Of a stretch of DNA of 64,000 nucleotides, positions 33,236 through 42,062 are shown in pieces. The position numbers were made by a program, and so were the translations under genes. The notes beneath the pieces were generated by a model. It was not told where the DNA came from and made no database searches. It saw nothing but the letters and a program-made list of their open reading frames with translations. Source of the stretch: Frateuria_A sp051900425 (lineage in GTDB: Bacteria; Pseudomonadota; Gammaproteobacteria; Xanthomonadales; Rhodanobacteraceae); the NCBI RefSeq assembly GCF_051900425.1, contig NZ_JBHZGK010000002.1, forward strand, positions 310,001 through 374,000, given 5' to 3'. The first letter of the stretch is position 1, and every line of letters begins with the position of its first letter.

Positions 33236-33329
33236 CGCGGGTGGGATGCGCGCATCGAGAGACGACCTCAAGCGCCGGGACAGGCGGCCGATACGCGGGG
33301 GCCTAGTCCTTACTTTGCTGGAGACATGC

Positions 33330-34259
33330 ATGGCCGGCGCGCTGCTGGAAAACGTCGAACGCCAGACCCGCCTGGCCGGGCACAACCGGGTGGCGATGCT
33401 GCTGTTCCGCCTGGGCGACGCGCAGTTGTTTGGCATCAACGTGTTCAAGGTGCGCGAGGTGCTTCGCCGGCCGCCGCTGGAACGCATGCCCGGTGCGCAC
33501 GCGCTGATCGCCGGCAGTTGCGACTACCGCGGGCAGACCATCCCGGTGATCGACCTGGCCGCGGCACTGGGCTATCCGGCGCTGATCGAGGAGCCCTCCG
33601 CGCACCTGATGGTCACCGAGTTCAGCCGCACCGTGCAGGGCTTCCTGGTGTCGGACCTGAAGAACATGGTCCATTGCGAGGGCGAGTCGCTGGTCGCGCC
33701 CAGCGCCGCGCTCGGCTTCGGCCCGCGCGTCAACGCGGTGACCCGCATCAACGGCGCGCTGGTGGCGGTGGTGGACGTGGAGCACGTGCTGGCGAGCATC
33801 GATGGTGCGCCCGGCGAGCTTTCCACCCAGATGCAGCGGGCTGCCGGCGCGCACACGCTGCGTCCGCGCCGCGTGCTGGTGGCGGACGACTCGGTGGTCG
33901 CGCGCCGCCGGCTGATCAGCATCTTCCAGCAGATGAACATCGAGTGCGTGGTGGCTCAGGATGGCCGCGAGGCGCTCGACCGCCTCACCGAGCTGGCCGA
34001 AGGGGAGCCGGAGGAGGGCGTCAATTTGGTGGTGTCGGACATCGAAATGCCGCGGCTGGACGGTTACGCGCTGACCCGCGCTATCCGCGAAACGCCCACG
34101 CTGCGGCGGCTCAAGGTCGTGCTGCACAGCTCGCTGAGCGGCCTGTTCAACGAAGCGATAGTGCGCGAGGTCAATGCCGACCGCTTCATCGCCAAGTTCC
34201 AGCCGGACCTGCTGGCGCAGGCGGTGATCGACCTGCTGCCACAAGAGGGCGAAGGCTGA
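33330..34259 (+). CDS. cheV: CheV, CheW-receiver chemotaxis coupling protein
   Basis: 309 residues. The CheW-like domain (about 20-165) includes LFGINVFKVREVLRR and CDYRGQTIPVIDLAAALG. The receiver domain begins VLVADDSVVARR and has phospho-acceptor Asp237 in VVSDIEMPRLDGYAL. CheV couples receptors to CheA and adapts by phosphorylation. GGAG lies six bases before the chosen ATG. Divergent from the MCP-flgA operon and directly upstream of flgB, as in Xanthomonas and Pseudomonas. Confidence 0.94.
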   Translation: MAGALLENVERQTRLAGHNRVAMLLFRLGDAQLFGINVFKVREVLRRPPLERMPGAHALIAGSCDYRGQTIPVIDLAAALGYPALIEEPSAHLMVTEFSRTVQGFLVSDLKNMVHCEGESLVAPSAALGFGPRVNAVTRINGALVAVVDVEHVLASIDGAPGELSTQMQRAAGAHTLRPRRVLVADDSVVARRRLISIFQQMNIECVVAQDGREALDRLTELAEGEPEEGVNLVVSDIEMPRLDGYALTRAIRETPTLRRLKVVLHSSLSGLFNEAIVREVNADRFIAKFQPDLLAQAVIDLLPQEGEG

Positions 34260-34263
34260 CTCT

Positions 34264-34331
34264 CCCTGTAGGAGCGCACTTGGGCGCGACCCGGGTGCAC
34301 GGCGGTCGCGCCCAAGTGCGCTCCTACAGGG
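34264..34331. repeat. Perfect 28-bp inverted repeat, family D
   Basis: The left arm begins CCCTGTAGGAGCGCACTTGG; the right arm, ending CGCTCCTACAGGG, is its exact reverse complement over 28 bases. The loop is 12 bases. It starts five bases after the cheV stop and precedes the flgB promoter. It could act as a cheV transcript end or stabiliser, though there is no T-run. Confidence 0.9.
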
Positions 34332-34423
34332 GGTACACGTGGGTGTCGGAAATCCGACTCTGCCCGTAAACGAAAATCCGGCTCAACGCGCCAGGCCAGC
34401 TCCAGCAAGGCTTCGCGCCCCCA

Positions 34424-34439
34424 TGGCACACAACTTGCC
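34424..34439 (+). promoter_or_regulatory. Sigma-54 promoter for the flgB operon
   Basis: TGGCACACAACTTGCC has GG and GC exactly ten bases apart and matches the TGGCAC-N5-TTGC consensus. It lies 41 bases before the flgB ATG. FleQ, encoded in this window, is the expected activator. Confidence 0.92.
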
Positions 34440-34480
34440 TCCAGCCCCGTGCGGACACATCGACCGCGCGGAGGCAAGCG

Positions 34481-34885
34481 ATGAGCCAATCCATCGACAA
34501 CCTGTTCGGCATGCACACCGGCGCGCTTGCGCTGTGGCAGCGCCGCACCGAAGTGCTGGCCAGCAACCTGGCCAACGCCGACACGCCCGGCTACCTCGCG
34601 CGCGACGTCGACTTCCGCAAGGCGCTCGCCGCTGCCGGCAGCAGCGGCGACGGCAGCCTGCCGCTGGCCGCGCCGACCGCCGGCCAGATCGATCCGGTCG
34701 CCCAGGCCCGCGACACGCTCGCCTACCGCGTACCGACCCAGCCGAGCATGGACGGCAACACCGTCGACGCGCAGCAGGAGCAGGCCGCCTTCGCCGCCAA
34801 CAGCGTCCACTACCAGGCGAGCATGGCCTTCATCACCGCGCAGATCCGCATGCTGCGGACCGCGATCACCGGAGGCCAGGGCTGA
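34481..34885 (+). CDS. flgB: FlgB, proximal rod protein
   Basis: 134 residues with the axial-protein motif LASNLANADTPGYLARDVDF near the N-terminus and a helical C-terminus (ANSVHYQASMAFITAQIRML). It forms part of the proximal rod crossing the periplasm and is exported without a cleaved signal. First gene of the flgB-L run behind a sigma-54 site. TGATG overlap with flgC. Confidence 0.97.
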   Translation: MSQSIDNLFGMHTGALALWQRRTEVLASNLANADTPGYLARDVDFRKALAAAGSSGDGSLPLAAPTAGQIDPVAQARDTLAYRVPTQPSMDGNTVDAQQEQAAFAANSVHYQASMAFITAQIRMLRTAITGGQG

Positions 34886-35307
34886 TGTCGCTGTTCAATG
34901 TCTTCAACGTCGCCGGCTCCGGCATGGCGGCGCAGTCCACCCGGCTCAACACCGTGGCCAGCAACCTGGCCAACGCCGACAGCGTGGCCAGCTCGCCTGA
35001 CGCCGCCTACCGCGCCAAGGAGCCGCTGTTCGCCGCGATCCGCAATGGGCTGAACGGCCAGCCGGCCGACGCCGGCAGCGACGGCGTCAAGGTGCTCGGC
35101 GTCACCGAAAGCCCCAACGCCATCACCAGCCGCTACGAGCCGGGCAACCCGCTCGCCGATGCCGACGGCTACGTCTACCAGAGCAACGTCAACCCGGTGG
35201 ACGAGCTGGTCAACATGATTTCCGCCTCGCGCTCCTACCAGAACAACGTCGAGGTGATGAACACCGCGCGCCAACTGATGCAGAAGACGCTGGACCTCGG
35301 GAAGTAA
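34885..35307 (+). CDS. flgC: FlgC, proximal rod protein
   Basis: 140 residues. N-terminal NTVASNLANADSVASSP is the rod-protein signature. The C-terminal NVNPVDELVNMISASRSYQN and EVMNTARQLMQKTLDLGK are typical of FlgC. Its start overlaps the flgB stop by one base. Confidence 0.97.
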   Translation: MSLFNVFNVAGSGMAAQSTRLNTVASNLANADSVASSPDAAYRAKEPLFAAIRNGLNGQPADAGSDGVKVLGVTESPNAITSRYEPGNPLADADGYVYQSNVNPVDELVNMISASRSYQNNVEVMNTARQLMQKTLDLGK

Positions 35308-35316
35308 GGAGCGGCC

Positions 35317-35961
35317 ATGAGCGACCTCGCCATCAATTCCAGCAGCGCCGCCGGCGCAGCCAGCGCACTCGGCCAGACCAAGACGCTGAGCCAGTCCGAT
35401 TTCCTGAGCCTGCTGATCCAGCAGATGCGCAATCAGGACCCGACCCAGCCGATGGATTCCTCGCAGATGGTCAGCCAGCTCGCGCAGATCAACCAGGTAT
35501 CGGCCACGCAGAACCTGCAGACCTCCTTCGACGCGCTCGCGCAGTCGATGCAGGGCAACCAGTTGCTGCAGGCCTCCAGCATGGTCGGCCGCGACGTCAC
35601 CGTGCCGTCGCCGGTCGGTCGCCTGCAGGGCGGCAGCCTCGATGGCGCGGTCAACGTGCCGGACGGCGGCGGCCGCACGCTGGTGCAGATCGTGGACAAC
35701 GCCGGCAACGTGGTTCGCACGATCGACCTGGGCACGCAGACCGCAGGCCTCACCGATTTCCACTGGGACGGCACCGGCAACGACGGCCAGCCGCTGCCCC
35801 CGGGCACCTACGGCCTGGCTGCGCAGACCGGCAACACCGCGGTGGCCACCTATGTCACCGGCAAGGTCGCCGGCGTGGGCATGACCAGCGCCGATGGCGC
35901 CTATCTCGACGTGGACGGTTTCGGCGGCGTGCTGCTGAGCCAGGTCGCGCGCGTCAACTAA
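35317..35961 (+). CDS. flgD: FlgD, hook-capping scaffold
   Basis: 214 residues. The N-terminal signature LSQSDFLSLLIQQMRNQDPT and DSSQMVSQLAQINQV identify FlgD. A beta-rich C-terminal part follows (IVDNAGNVVRTIDLG, FHWDGTGNDGQPLPPG, the FlgD Ig-like and tudor-like region). FlgD caps the growing hook and is absent from the mature flagellum. Confidence 0.97.
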   Translation: MSDLAINSSSAAGAASALGQTKTLSQSDFLSLLIQQMRNQDPTQPMDSSQMVSQLAQINQVSATQNLQTSFDALAQSMQGNQLLQASSMVGRDVTVPSPVGRLQGGSLDGAVNVPDGGGRTLVQIVDNAGNVVRTIDLGTQTAGLTDFHWDGTGNDGQPLPPGTYGLAAQTGNTAVATYVTGKVAGVGMTSADGAYLDVDGFGGVLLSQVARVN

Positions 35962-35980
35962 TTCATCAGGGGAAACACCG

Positions 35981-37201
35981 ATGGCTTTCAATATCGCGCT
36001 GAGCGGCCTGAACGCGGCCTCCAAGGACCTCGAGGTCACCGCCAACAACATCGCCAATACCGGCACGACCGGCTTCAAGGGCTCGCGCGCAGAGTTCGCC
36101 GAGCTCTACAACTCGGCCGGGCGCAACCTCTCGGCGACCGCCATCGGCAGCGGCGTGCGGCTGGCCGACGTGGCGCAGCAGTTCGCCGCCGGCAACGTGG
36201 AGAACACCGGCAACAGCCTGGACTTCGCGATCAGCGGCGACGGCTTCTTCACCATGCGTGACGGCAAGGGCTACTCCTACACGCGCGCCGGCGCCTTCAA
36301 CCAGGACAACAACGGCTACGTGGTCAACACCAGCGGACAACACCTGCAGGTGTTCCCGCCGGCCGGCAACGGCTTCGACACCAGCACCATGGTCGACCTG
36401 CAACTGACCAACGCGCAGAGCGCGGCCAAGGCCACCGGCAACGTCGAGATGTCGCTCAACCTGCCGTCCGATGCGACCGCGCCGACCACCACGCCGTTCA
36501 ACCCGACCGACGCGCTCAGCTACAACCAGGCCACGCCGTTCACCGCCTACGATTCGCTCGGCGCCACCCACAACGGCACCGTCTATTACGTCAAGGGCGC
36601 CGCGCCGAATACGTGGAACGCCTACCTGTACGTCGATGGCGTCTCGGCCGGCGCACCGCAGACCCTTTCCTTCAACACCAGTGGCGCGCTCGCCACCCCG
36701 GCCGGTGGCAAGCTCAACTTCCCCGCGCTGGCGGTGACCCCCGGCGCCGATCCGCTGACGCTGTCGATCGACGTCAACAAGGTCACCCAGTTCGGCAACG
36801 CCTACGCGCTGAGCTCGATCAACCAGGACGGCTACCCCAGCGGCACGCTCTCGGGCATCGACGTGTCCAGCGAAGGCGTGGTGCAGGCGAAGTACTCCAA
36901 TGGCCAGGCCGTCTCGCTGGGCCAGCTCGCGCTGGCCAACTTCAACAACCTGCAGGGCCTGCGCCAGCTCGACAACACCGGCTGGGCGGCCTCGTTCGAT
37001 TCCGGCACCGCGATCATGGGCGTGGCGGGCCAAGGCACCTTCGGCGCCGTGCAGTCCGGCGCGCTGGAAGCGTCCAACACCGCGGACCTCACCGCGCAGC
37101 TGGTGAACATGATCAAGGCGCAGCGCAACTACCAGGCGAACGCGCAGGTGATCTCCACCGACGACAAGCTGACCCAGACCATCATCAACATCCGCAACTG
37201 A
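35981..37201 (+). CDS. flgE: FlgE, hook protein
   Basis: 406 residues. N-terminal SGLNAASKDLEVTANNIANT and GTTGFKGSRAEFAELY, followed by FAAGNVENTGNSLDFAISGD. The C-terminal QLVNMIKAQRNYQANAQVIS is the conserved D0 helix. The size is usual for a gammaproteobacterial hook. GGGGAAA ribosome site eight bases upstream. Confidence 0.98.
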   Translation: MAFNIALSGLNAASKDLEVTANNIANTGTTGFKGSRAEFAELYNSAGRNLSATAIGSGVRLADVAQQFAAGNVENTGNSLDFAISGDGFFTMRDGKGYSYTRAGAFNQDNNGYVVNTSGQHLQVFPPAGNGFDTSTMVDLQLTNAQSAAKATGNVEMSLNLPSDATAPTTTPFNPTDALSYNQATPFTAYDSLGATHNGTVYYVKGAAPNTWNAYLYVDGVSAGAPQTLSFNTSGALATPAGGKLNFPALAVTPGADPLTLSIDVNKVTQFGNAYALSSINQDGYPSGTLSGIDVSSEGVVQAKYSNGQAVSLGQLALANFNNLQGLRQLDNTGWAASFDSGTAIMGVAGQGTFGAVQSGALEASNTADLTAQLVNMIKAQRNYQANAQVISTDDKLTQTIINIRN

Positions 37202-37222
37202 CGCTGACGTCCGAGGCCTCGC

Positions 37223-37963
37223 ATGGATCGTTCGCTTTACGTCGCCATGACCGGCGCCACGCAGATGATGCGGGCGCAGACCGAAGTGGCGCACAACCTC
37301 GCCAACGCCGACACCGTCGGCTTCAAGGCGCAGATGTCGGCCTTCCAGGCGCTGCCGGTGCAGGGCCCGGGCATGCCCACGCGGATCAACGGCGTGGCGC
37401 AGGGCGAGGGCGTGGACCTGCGCTCGGGCGCCGAGATCCAGACCGGCCGCGAGCTCGACGTCGCGGTGCAGGGCGAGGGCTGGATCGCGGTGCAGGCGGC
37501 GGACGGCAGCGAGGCCTACACCCGCGCGGGCAACCTGCAGTTGACCCCCGACGGCCTGCTGACGGACTCGCGCGGCAATTTGGTGCTCGGCGACGGCGGC
37601 CCGATCAGCCTGCCGCCCGCGACCCAGGTGAGCATCGGCAACGACGGCACGGTCTCGGTGGTGCCGACGGGCCAGGGTCCGGAAACGATCGCCTCGGTCG
37701 GCCGCCTGAAGCTGGTCAACCCGCCGGCGAACCAGCTCGCGCTGGGCAGCGACGGCCTGATGCACCTGGCCGGCGGCGCCACCGCGCCGACCGATCCGGC
37801 GGTGGGCATCAAGTCCGGCGTGCTCGAGTCGAGCAACGTCAATCCGTCGCAGACGCTGGTGCAGATGATCGAGCTTTCGCGCCAGTACGAACTCCAGGTC
37901 AAGGCGATCAAGAACGCCGACGACAACGCGCAGTCGGCGACCCGCCTGCTGTCGCTCACCTGA
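37223..37963 (+). CDS. flgF: FlgF, proximal rod protein
   Basis: 246 residues. Starts MDRSLYVAMTGATQMMRAQ, continues VAHNLANADTVGFKAQMSAF and ends with the D0 helix VQMIELSRQYELQVKAIKNA. GELDVAVQGEGWIAVQ marks the central domain shared with FlgG. Follows flgE by 21 bases. Confidence 0.97.
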   Translation: MDRSLYVAMTGATQMMRAQTEVAHNLANADTVGFKAQMSAFQALPVQGPGMPTRINGVAQGEGVDLRSGAEIQTGRELDVAVQGEGWIAVQAADGSEAYTRAGNLQLTPDGLLTDSRGNLVLGDGGPISLPPATQVSIGNDGTVSVVPTGQGPETIASVGRLKLVNPPANQLALGSDGLMHLAGGATAPTDPAVGIKSGVLESSNVNPSQTLVQMIELSRQYELQVKAIKNADDNAQSATRLLSLT

Positions 37964-37980
37964 TCGATTAGGAGACAACC

Positions 37981-38766
37981 ATGTTCTCTTCCCTGTGGGT
38001 CGCCAAGACCGGTCTGGATGCGCAGCAGACGCGCATGGACGTGGTCTCGCACAACCTCGCCAACGCCAACACCACCGGCTTCAAGAGCTCGCGCGCCTCG
38101 TTCCAGGATCTGGTCTACCAGAACCTGCGCCAGCCCGGCGGCCAGACCACCGAGCAGACCAACGCCCCGTCCGGCCTGATGCTGGGCACCGGCGTGCGCG
38201 TGGTCGGCAACGAGAAGCTGTTCACCCAGGGCAACATCGAACAGACCGGCAACTCGCTGGACCTGGCGATCCAGGGCCGCGGCTTCCTGCAGGTGACCCA
38301 GCCCGACGGCACCATCGCCTACACCCGCGACGGCTCGCTGCACATGGACCAGAACGGCCAGGTGGTCACCGCCAACGGCTATGCGGTCGATCCGGCGATC
38401 ACCATCCCGGCCAACGCCCAGTCGATCACCATCGGCAGCGACGGCACGGTCAGCATCACGCTGCCCGGCCAGGCCGCGCCGCAGCAGGTCGGCACCGTGC
38501 AGCTGGCCGACTTCATCAATCCTGCAGGCCTGCAGCCCAACGGCGACAACCTGTACCTGGAAACCGCCTCGAGCGGCTCGCCGCAGATCGGCCAGCCGGG
38601 CCTCAACGGCCTGGGCACGCTGGCGCAGGGCGCGCTGGAGTCGTCCAACGTCAACGTCGTCGAGCAGATGGTCGACATGATCGAGACGCAGCGGACCTAC
38701 GAGATGAACTCCAAGGCGATCTCCGCGGCCGACCAGATGCTGCAGTTCCTCACCAACAAGACCTGA
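37981..38766 (+). CDS. flgG: FlgG, distal rod protein
   Basis: 261 residues, the invariant FlgG length. SLWVAKTGLDAQQTRMDVVS and HNLANANTTGFKSSRASFQD at the N-terminus. The distal-rod stretch YQNLRQPGGQTTEQTNAPSG is followed by the C-terminal QMVDMIETQRTYEMNSKAIS. A good GGAG lies eight bases before the ATG. Confidence 0.98.
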   Translation: MFSSLWVAKTGLDAQQTRMDVVSHNLANANTTGFKSSRASFQDLVYQNLRQPGGQTTEQTNAPSGLMLGTGVRVVGNEKLFTQGNIEQTGNSLDLAIQGRGFLQVTQPDGTIAYTRDGSLHMDQNGQVVTANGYAVDPAITIPANAQSITIGSDGTVSITLPGQAAPQQVGTVQLADFINPAGLQPNGDNLYLETASSGSPQIGQPGLNGLGTLAQGALESSNVNVVEQMVDMIETQRTYEMNSKAISAADQMLQFLTNKT

Positions 38767-38778
38767 GCGTAAGCCGCG

Positions 38779-39456
38779 ATGAGCCTGTTCCGCCTTCCCA
38801 CCGCTGCCCTCGCGCTGTCGCTGCTCGCCGGCTGCATGGCCATGCCCGCACGCGACGACGGCGAGTGGGCACCGACCCCGCCGATGCAGCCGGAGGTCGC
38901 CGCCGCCCCTGCCGACGGCGCGATCTACCACGACAACCAGAACATGGAACTGTTCTCCGATGCGCGCGCGCACCGGGTGGGGGACATCCTCACCATCGTG
39001 CTGGTGGAAAGCACCCAGGCCAGCAAGAAGGCCAGCACCAGCACCAGCAAGAAGGACAAGGCCGACGTCGCCGCGCCCACCATCATGGGCAAGGACCTGA
39101 CCATCAACGGCAACCCGCTGAGCGTGGGCCTGGACAGCGAACGCAACTTCGACGGCAGCGGCTCGTCCAGCCAGTCCAACCAGCTCACCGGCCAGATCAC
39201 CGTCACCGTGGCGCAGCGGCTGTCCAACGGCAACCTGATCGTGCGCGGCGAGAAGTGGCTGACCATCAACCAGGGCCAGGAGCTGGTGCGCATCGCCGGC
39301 ATTGTGCGCCCGCAGGACATCGGCCAGGACAACACCGTGGCTTCGACCCGCGTCGCCGACGCGCGCATCAGCTACACCGGCCGCGGCACGCTGGCCGATG
39401 CGAACACGCGCGGATGGCTGTCGCGCTTCTTCAATTCCAAGTGGATGCCGTTTTAA
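38779..39456 (+). CDS. flgH: FlgH, L-ring lipoprotein
   Basis: 225 residues with a lipoprotein signal ending SLLAGC (Cys19). Typical L-ring motifs are DARAHRVGDILTIVLVE, GQITVTVAQRLSNGNLIVRG and IAGIVRPQDIGQDNTV. It forms the outer-membrane bushing around the rod. The TAA stop overlaps by one base an ATG in the flgI frame (TAATG). Confidence 0.97.
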   Translation: MSLFRLPTAALALSLLAGCMAMPARDDGEWAPTPPMQPEVAAAPADGAIYHDNQNMELFSDARAHRVGDILTIVLVESTQASKKASTSTSKKDKADVAAPTIMGKDLTINGNPLSVGLDSERNFDGSGSSSQSNQLTGQITVTVAQRLSNGNLIVRGEKWLTINQGQELVRIAGIVRPQDIGQDNTVASTRVADARISYTGRGTLADANTRGWLSRFFNSKWMPF

Positions 39457-39526
39457 TGAACTCCGCTGCCGGCAAGAACCGCCATCTGAACGCCGCGGGC
39501 AAGTACGAGGGTGCGAACCCGCATGG

Positions 39527-39690
39527 CACCTTCGCCCCTTCTCCCCGCCGGGGAGAAGGTTGGGATGAGGGGCGGGTGCTCGCGGGGAGCCAAGCTCCCT
39601 CTCCCCTTCGGGATGAGGGGCAGGTACTCGCGGGAAACAAGGCGCCCTCTCCCCTTCGGGGAGAGGGCTGGGGTGAGTGGACGATTGTCG
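39527..39690 (+). repeat. Three direct family-B repeat units before/within flgI
   Basis: Three units of the form CCTCTCCCC-(TT/GC)-GGGGAGAGG(G)TGGGGTGAG, at about 39533-39572, 39599-39627 and 39646-39690, lie between flgH and the preferred flgI start. Spacers share CTCGCGGG-type sequence. If flgI started at the TAATG junction they would be translated, giving recurring APSPLRGEGWGE-like peptides. Confidence 0.85.
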
Positions 39691-39704
39691 CGAGCGGCGC
39701 ACGT

Positions 39705-40904
39705 ATGGCGCGCTCTGCTTTCGCTTCCTTCAAGCATCGCCTGATCAACCTTTTCCGCAAGAGCGGCCCCTCACCCCAACCCTCTCCCCGGAGGGGAGAG
39801 GGAGCTGGTGCGTGGCTCGCCTTGGGGATTGCGCTCAGCCTTCTCGCTGCCCCCGCCCACGCCGACAAGATCCGCGACCTGGCCTCCGTCGGCGGCGTGC
39901 GCTCGAATCAGCTGATCGGCTACGGCCTGGTGGTGGGCCTTGATGGCTCCGGCGACCAGACCACCCAGGCCCCGTTCACCACGCAAAGCCTGGAAAACAT
40001 GCTCCAGCAATTCGGCATCACGGTGCCGCCGAATGCACGCCCGCAGCTGAAGAACGCGGCTGCGGTGACCATTACCGCCGAACTGCCTCCGTTCGCCAAG
40101 CCCGGCCAGGTCATCGACGTCACCGTCGCCTCGATCGGCAACGCCAAGAGCCTGCGCGGCGGCGAACTGCTGATGTCGCCCCTGCGTGGCGCCGACGGCA
40201 ACGTCTATGCGATCGCGCAGGGCAGCGTGGTGGTCGGCGGCATCAGCGCGCAGGGCAAGAGCGGCTCCAGCGTGCAGGTGAACATTTCCGCCAGCGGCCG
40301 CATCCCCAACGGCGCCTCGGTCGAGCGCAGCGTGCCCAGCGCATTCAGTGGCGCCGGCGACCTGATGCTCAATCTCAACACCCCCGACTTCACCACCGCC
40401 GCGCGCGTGGCACAGGCCGTCAACACCGCCTTCGGCGCGGGCACCGCCACGCCGGTCGACGGCGGCACCATTTCCGTGCGCGGCCCCCAGGACCCGGCGC
40501 AGAAGGTCGCCTGGCTGGGCATGATCCAGAACCTGGACGTCACGCCCGGCGATGCGCCGGCGCGCGTGGTGGTGAATTCCCGCACCGGCACCGTGGTGAT
40601 CGGCTCGGACGTCAAGGTCACCGCCGCCGCGGTGGCGCACGGTGCGATCCAGGTCACCATCAGCGAGCAGCCGCTGGTCAGCCAGCCGCAACCGTTCTCG
40701 CGCGGCCAGACCGCGGTGGTGCCAAGTTCCGACGTGCAGGTCAGCGAGGACGGCGCGCACATGTTCAAGTTCGGCCCGGGCGTGAGCCTGGACACGATCG
40801 TGCGTGCGGTGAACCAGGTCGGGGCAGGTCCGAGCGACCTGATCTCGATCCTGCAGGCGCTCAAGCAGGCTGGCGCGCTTCATGCAGAGCTCGTGGTGAT
40901 CTAG
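39705..40904 (+). CDS. flgI: FlgI, P-ring protein, with repeat-extended N-terminus
   Basis: The mature part is a normal FlgI: DKIRDLASVGGVRSNQLIGY, LMSPLRGADGNVYAIAQGSV, and a C-terminal LISILQALKQAGALHAELVV. The signal-peptide core LALGIALSLLAAPAHA is intact. Between the ATG used here and that core lie MARSAFASFKHRLINLFRKS and then GPSPQPSPRRGEGAGAW, the latter translated from a family-B repeat. An alternative ATG at 39456, overlapping the flgH stop, would add 83 more residues, most from three more repeats. Neither start has a good ribosome site. FlgI forms the periplasmic P ring. Confidence 0.9.
   Translation: MARSAFASFKHRLINLFRKSGPSPQPSPRRGEGAGAWLALGIALSLLAAPAHADKIRDLASVGGVRSNQLIGYGLVVGLDGSGDQTTQAPFTTQSLENMLQQFGITVPPNARPQLKNAAAVTITAELPPFAKPGQVIDVTVASIGNAKSLRGGELLMSPLRGADGNVYAIAQGSVVVGGISAQGKSGSSVQVNISASGRIPNGASVERSVPSAFSGAGDLMLNLNTPDFTTAARVAQAVNTAFGAGTATPVDGGTISVRGPQDPAQKVAWLGMIQNLDVTPGDAPARVVVNSRTGTVVIGSDVKVTAAAVAHGAIQVTISEQPLVSQPQPFSRGQTAVVPSSDVQVSEDGAHMFKFGPGVSLDTIVRAVNQVGAGPSDLISILQALKQAGALHAELVVI
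39763..39805 (-). repeat. Family-B repeat unit inside the flgI coding sequence
   Basis: These 43 bases are identical to 49273-49315, an intergenic copy. They contain CCTCTCCCC and GGGGAGAGG as hairpin arms with GGCCCCTCACCCCAACC in front, in the opposite orientation to the three upstream units. In the flgI frame they read as the peptide PSPQPSPRRGEG just before the signal-peptide core. Confidence 0.92.
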
Positions 40905-40922
40905 CCCAAGCGCGACGGAAAC

Positions 40923-42020
40923 ATGACGCCCGCCAACGCCTCCCTGCCGGCACTCGACACCTGGACCGACCTGTCCGGGTTCAACCAGTTGCGCGCGCAG
41001 GCCAAGGGCGACGACAAGGCGGCACTGCCGAAGGTCGCGAAGCAGTTCGAGGCGATCTTTACCCAGATGATGCTCAAGTCGATGCGCGAGGCGAATGCCA
41101 GCTTCGGCGACAACGACGTCGGCGACAGCCAGCAGGGCAAGGCCTACCGCGACCTGTTCGACCAGCAGCTTTCGCTCTCGCTCTCGCAGGGCAACAACGG
41201 CCTGGGCATCGCCCGCATGCTGGTGCGCCAGCTCGGCGGCAAGGACGCCGAGCCCAAGCCCGCGCCGACGACGGACAACCAGGCGCTGCTCGCCAGCGTC
41301 GCCGCCGGCGCGCTGCCGGGCACTGCGGCCGCCAGCCTGTTCGGGCCTCTCGCGGCGGGCGCCGAGGCCGGTACCCGCGCGCTGCTGCACCTGGGCGAAA
41401 GCGCGGCCGGGCAGGGCGACGGACGGTTGCCGCTCACCGCCGACGCCAACCCGGCGCAGGGCTGGCGCACCACGCTCGGCGAGCTCGCCCAGGGCGCGGT
41501 CAGCGTGATCAGCAAATTCGTTCCGGGCGATCCGGCCGGCTTCGTGCGCGCCATGGCGCCTCACGCGCAGGCGGCCGCCGACAAGCTCGGCGTCTCGGTG
41601 CGCGCGCTGCTGGCGCAGGCCGCGCTGGAGACCGGCTGGGGCAAGCACCTGCCGCATCGGCACGACGGCTCCAGCAGCTTCAACCTGTTCGGCATCAAGG
41701 CCGGCGGCAGCTGGGACGGCGACAAGGTCAGCGTGCCCACGCTCGAGTACGAGGGCGGCGTGGCGGTACGCAAGCGCGACAACTTCCGCGCCTACGACAA
41801 CCCCTCCGAGGCCTTCGCCGATTACGCGCGCATGCTGGCGGACAACCCGCGCTACGCGCAGGCGCTGGGCAAGGGCGAGAACATCGCCGGTTTCGCCCAT
41901 GCGTTGAGCCGCGGCGGGTACGCCACCGACCCGTCGTACGCGGCCAAGATCACCGCCATCGCCAACAGCCCGCAGATGCGCGAGGCGCTGGCGGCGCTGG
42001 ACGCGGGGACGTTCAAGTGA
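40923..42020 (+). CDS. flgJ: FlgJ, rod-cap protein with peptidoglycan hydrolase domain
   Basis: 365 residues. The N-terminal rod-binding domain has VAKQFEAIFTQMMLKSMREA. A variable linker is followed by the glucosaminidase/muramidase domain (from about 205) with the catalytic Glu236 in AALETGWGKH and FNLFGIKAGGSW. It caps the rod and opens the cell wall for it. The dual-domain form is the gammaproteobacterial type. Confidence 0.96.
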   Translation: MTPANASLPALDTWTDLSGFNQLRAQAKGDDKAALPKVAKQFEAIFTQMMLKSMREANASFGDNDVGDSQQGKAYRDLFDQQLSLSLSQGNNGLGIARMLVRQLGGKDAEPKPAPTTDNQALLASVAAGALPGTAAASLFGPLAAGAEAGTRALLHLGESAAGQGDGRLPLTADANPAQGWRTTLGELAQGAVSVISKFVPGDPAGFVRAMAPHAQAAADKLGVSVRALLAQAALETGWGKHLPHRHDGSSSFNLFGIKAGGSWDGDKVSVPTLEYEGGVAVRKRDNFRAYDNPSEAFADYARMLADNPRYAQALGKGENIAGFAHALSRGGYATDPSYAAKITAIANSPQMREALAALDAGTFK

Positions 42021-42062
42021 CGCGTCAAGTTGCCGTCACAGGGGGCATGACGCGTGCCTCCC

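Noticed and set aside
33297..33320. Possible sigma-54 site upstream of cheV (GGGGGCC...TTTGCT)
   Set aside because: GG and GC are not ten bases apart and the site would be too close to the start codon.
42021..42047. Sigma-28-like TCAAGTTG motif after flgJ
   Set aside because: The matching -10 region (GGCATGAC) is poor and the motif overlaps the end of flgJ, so I do not call a flgK promoter.
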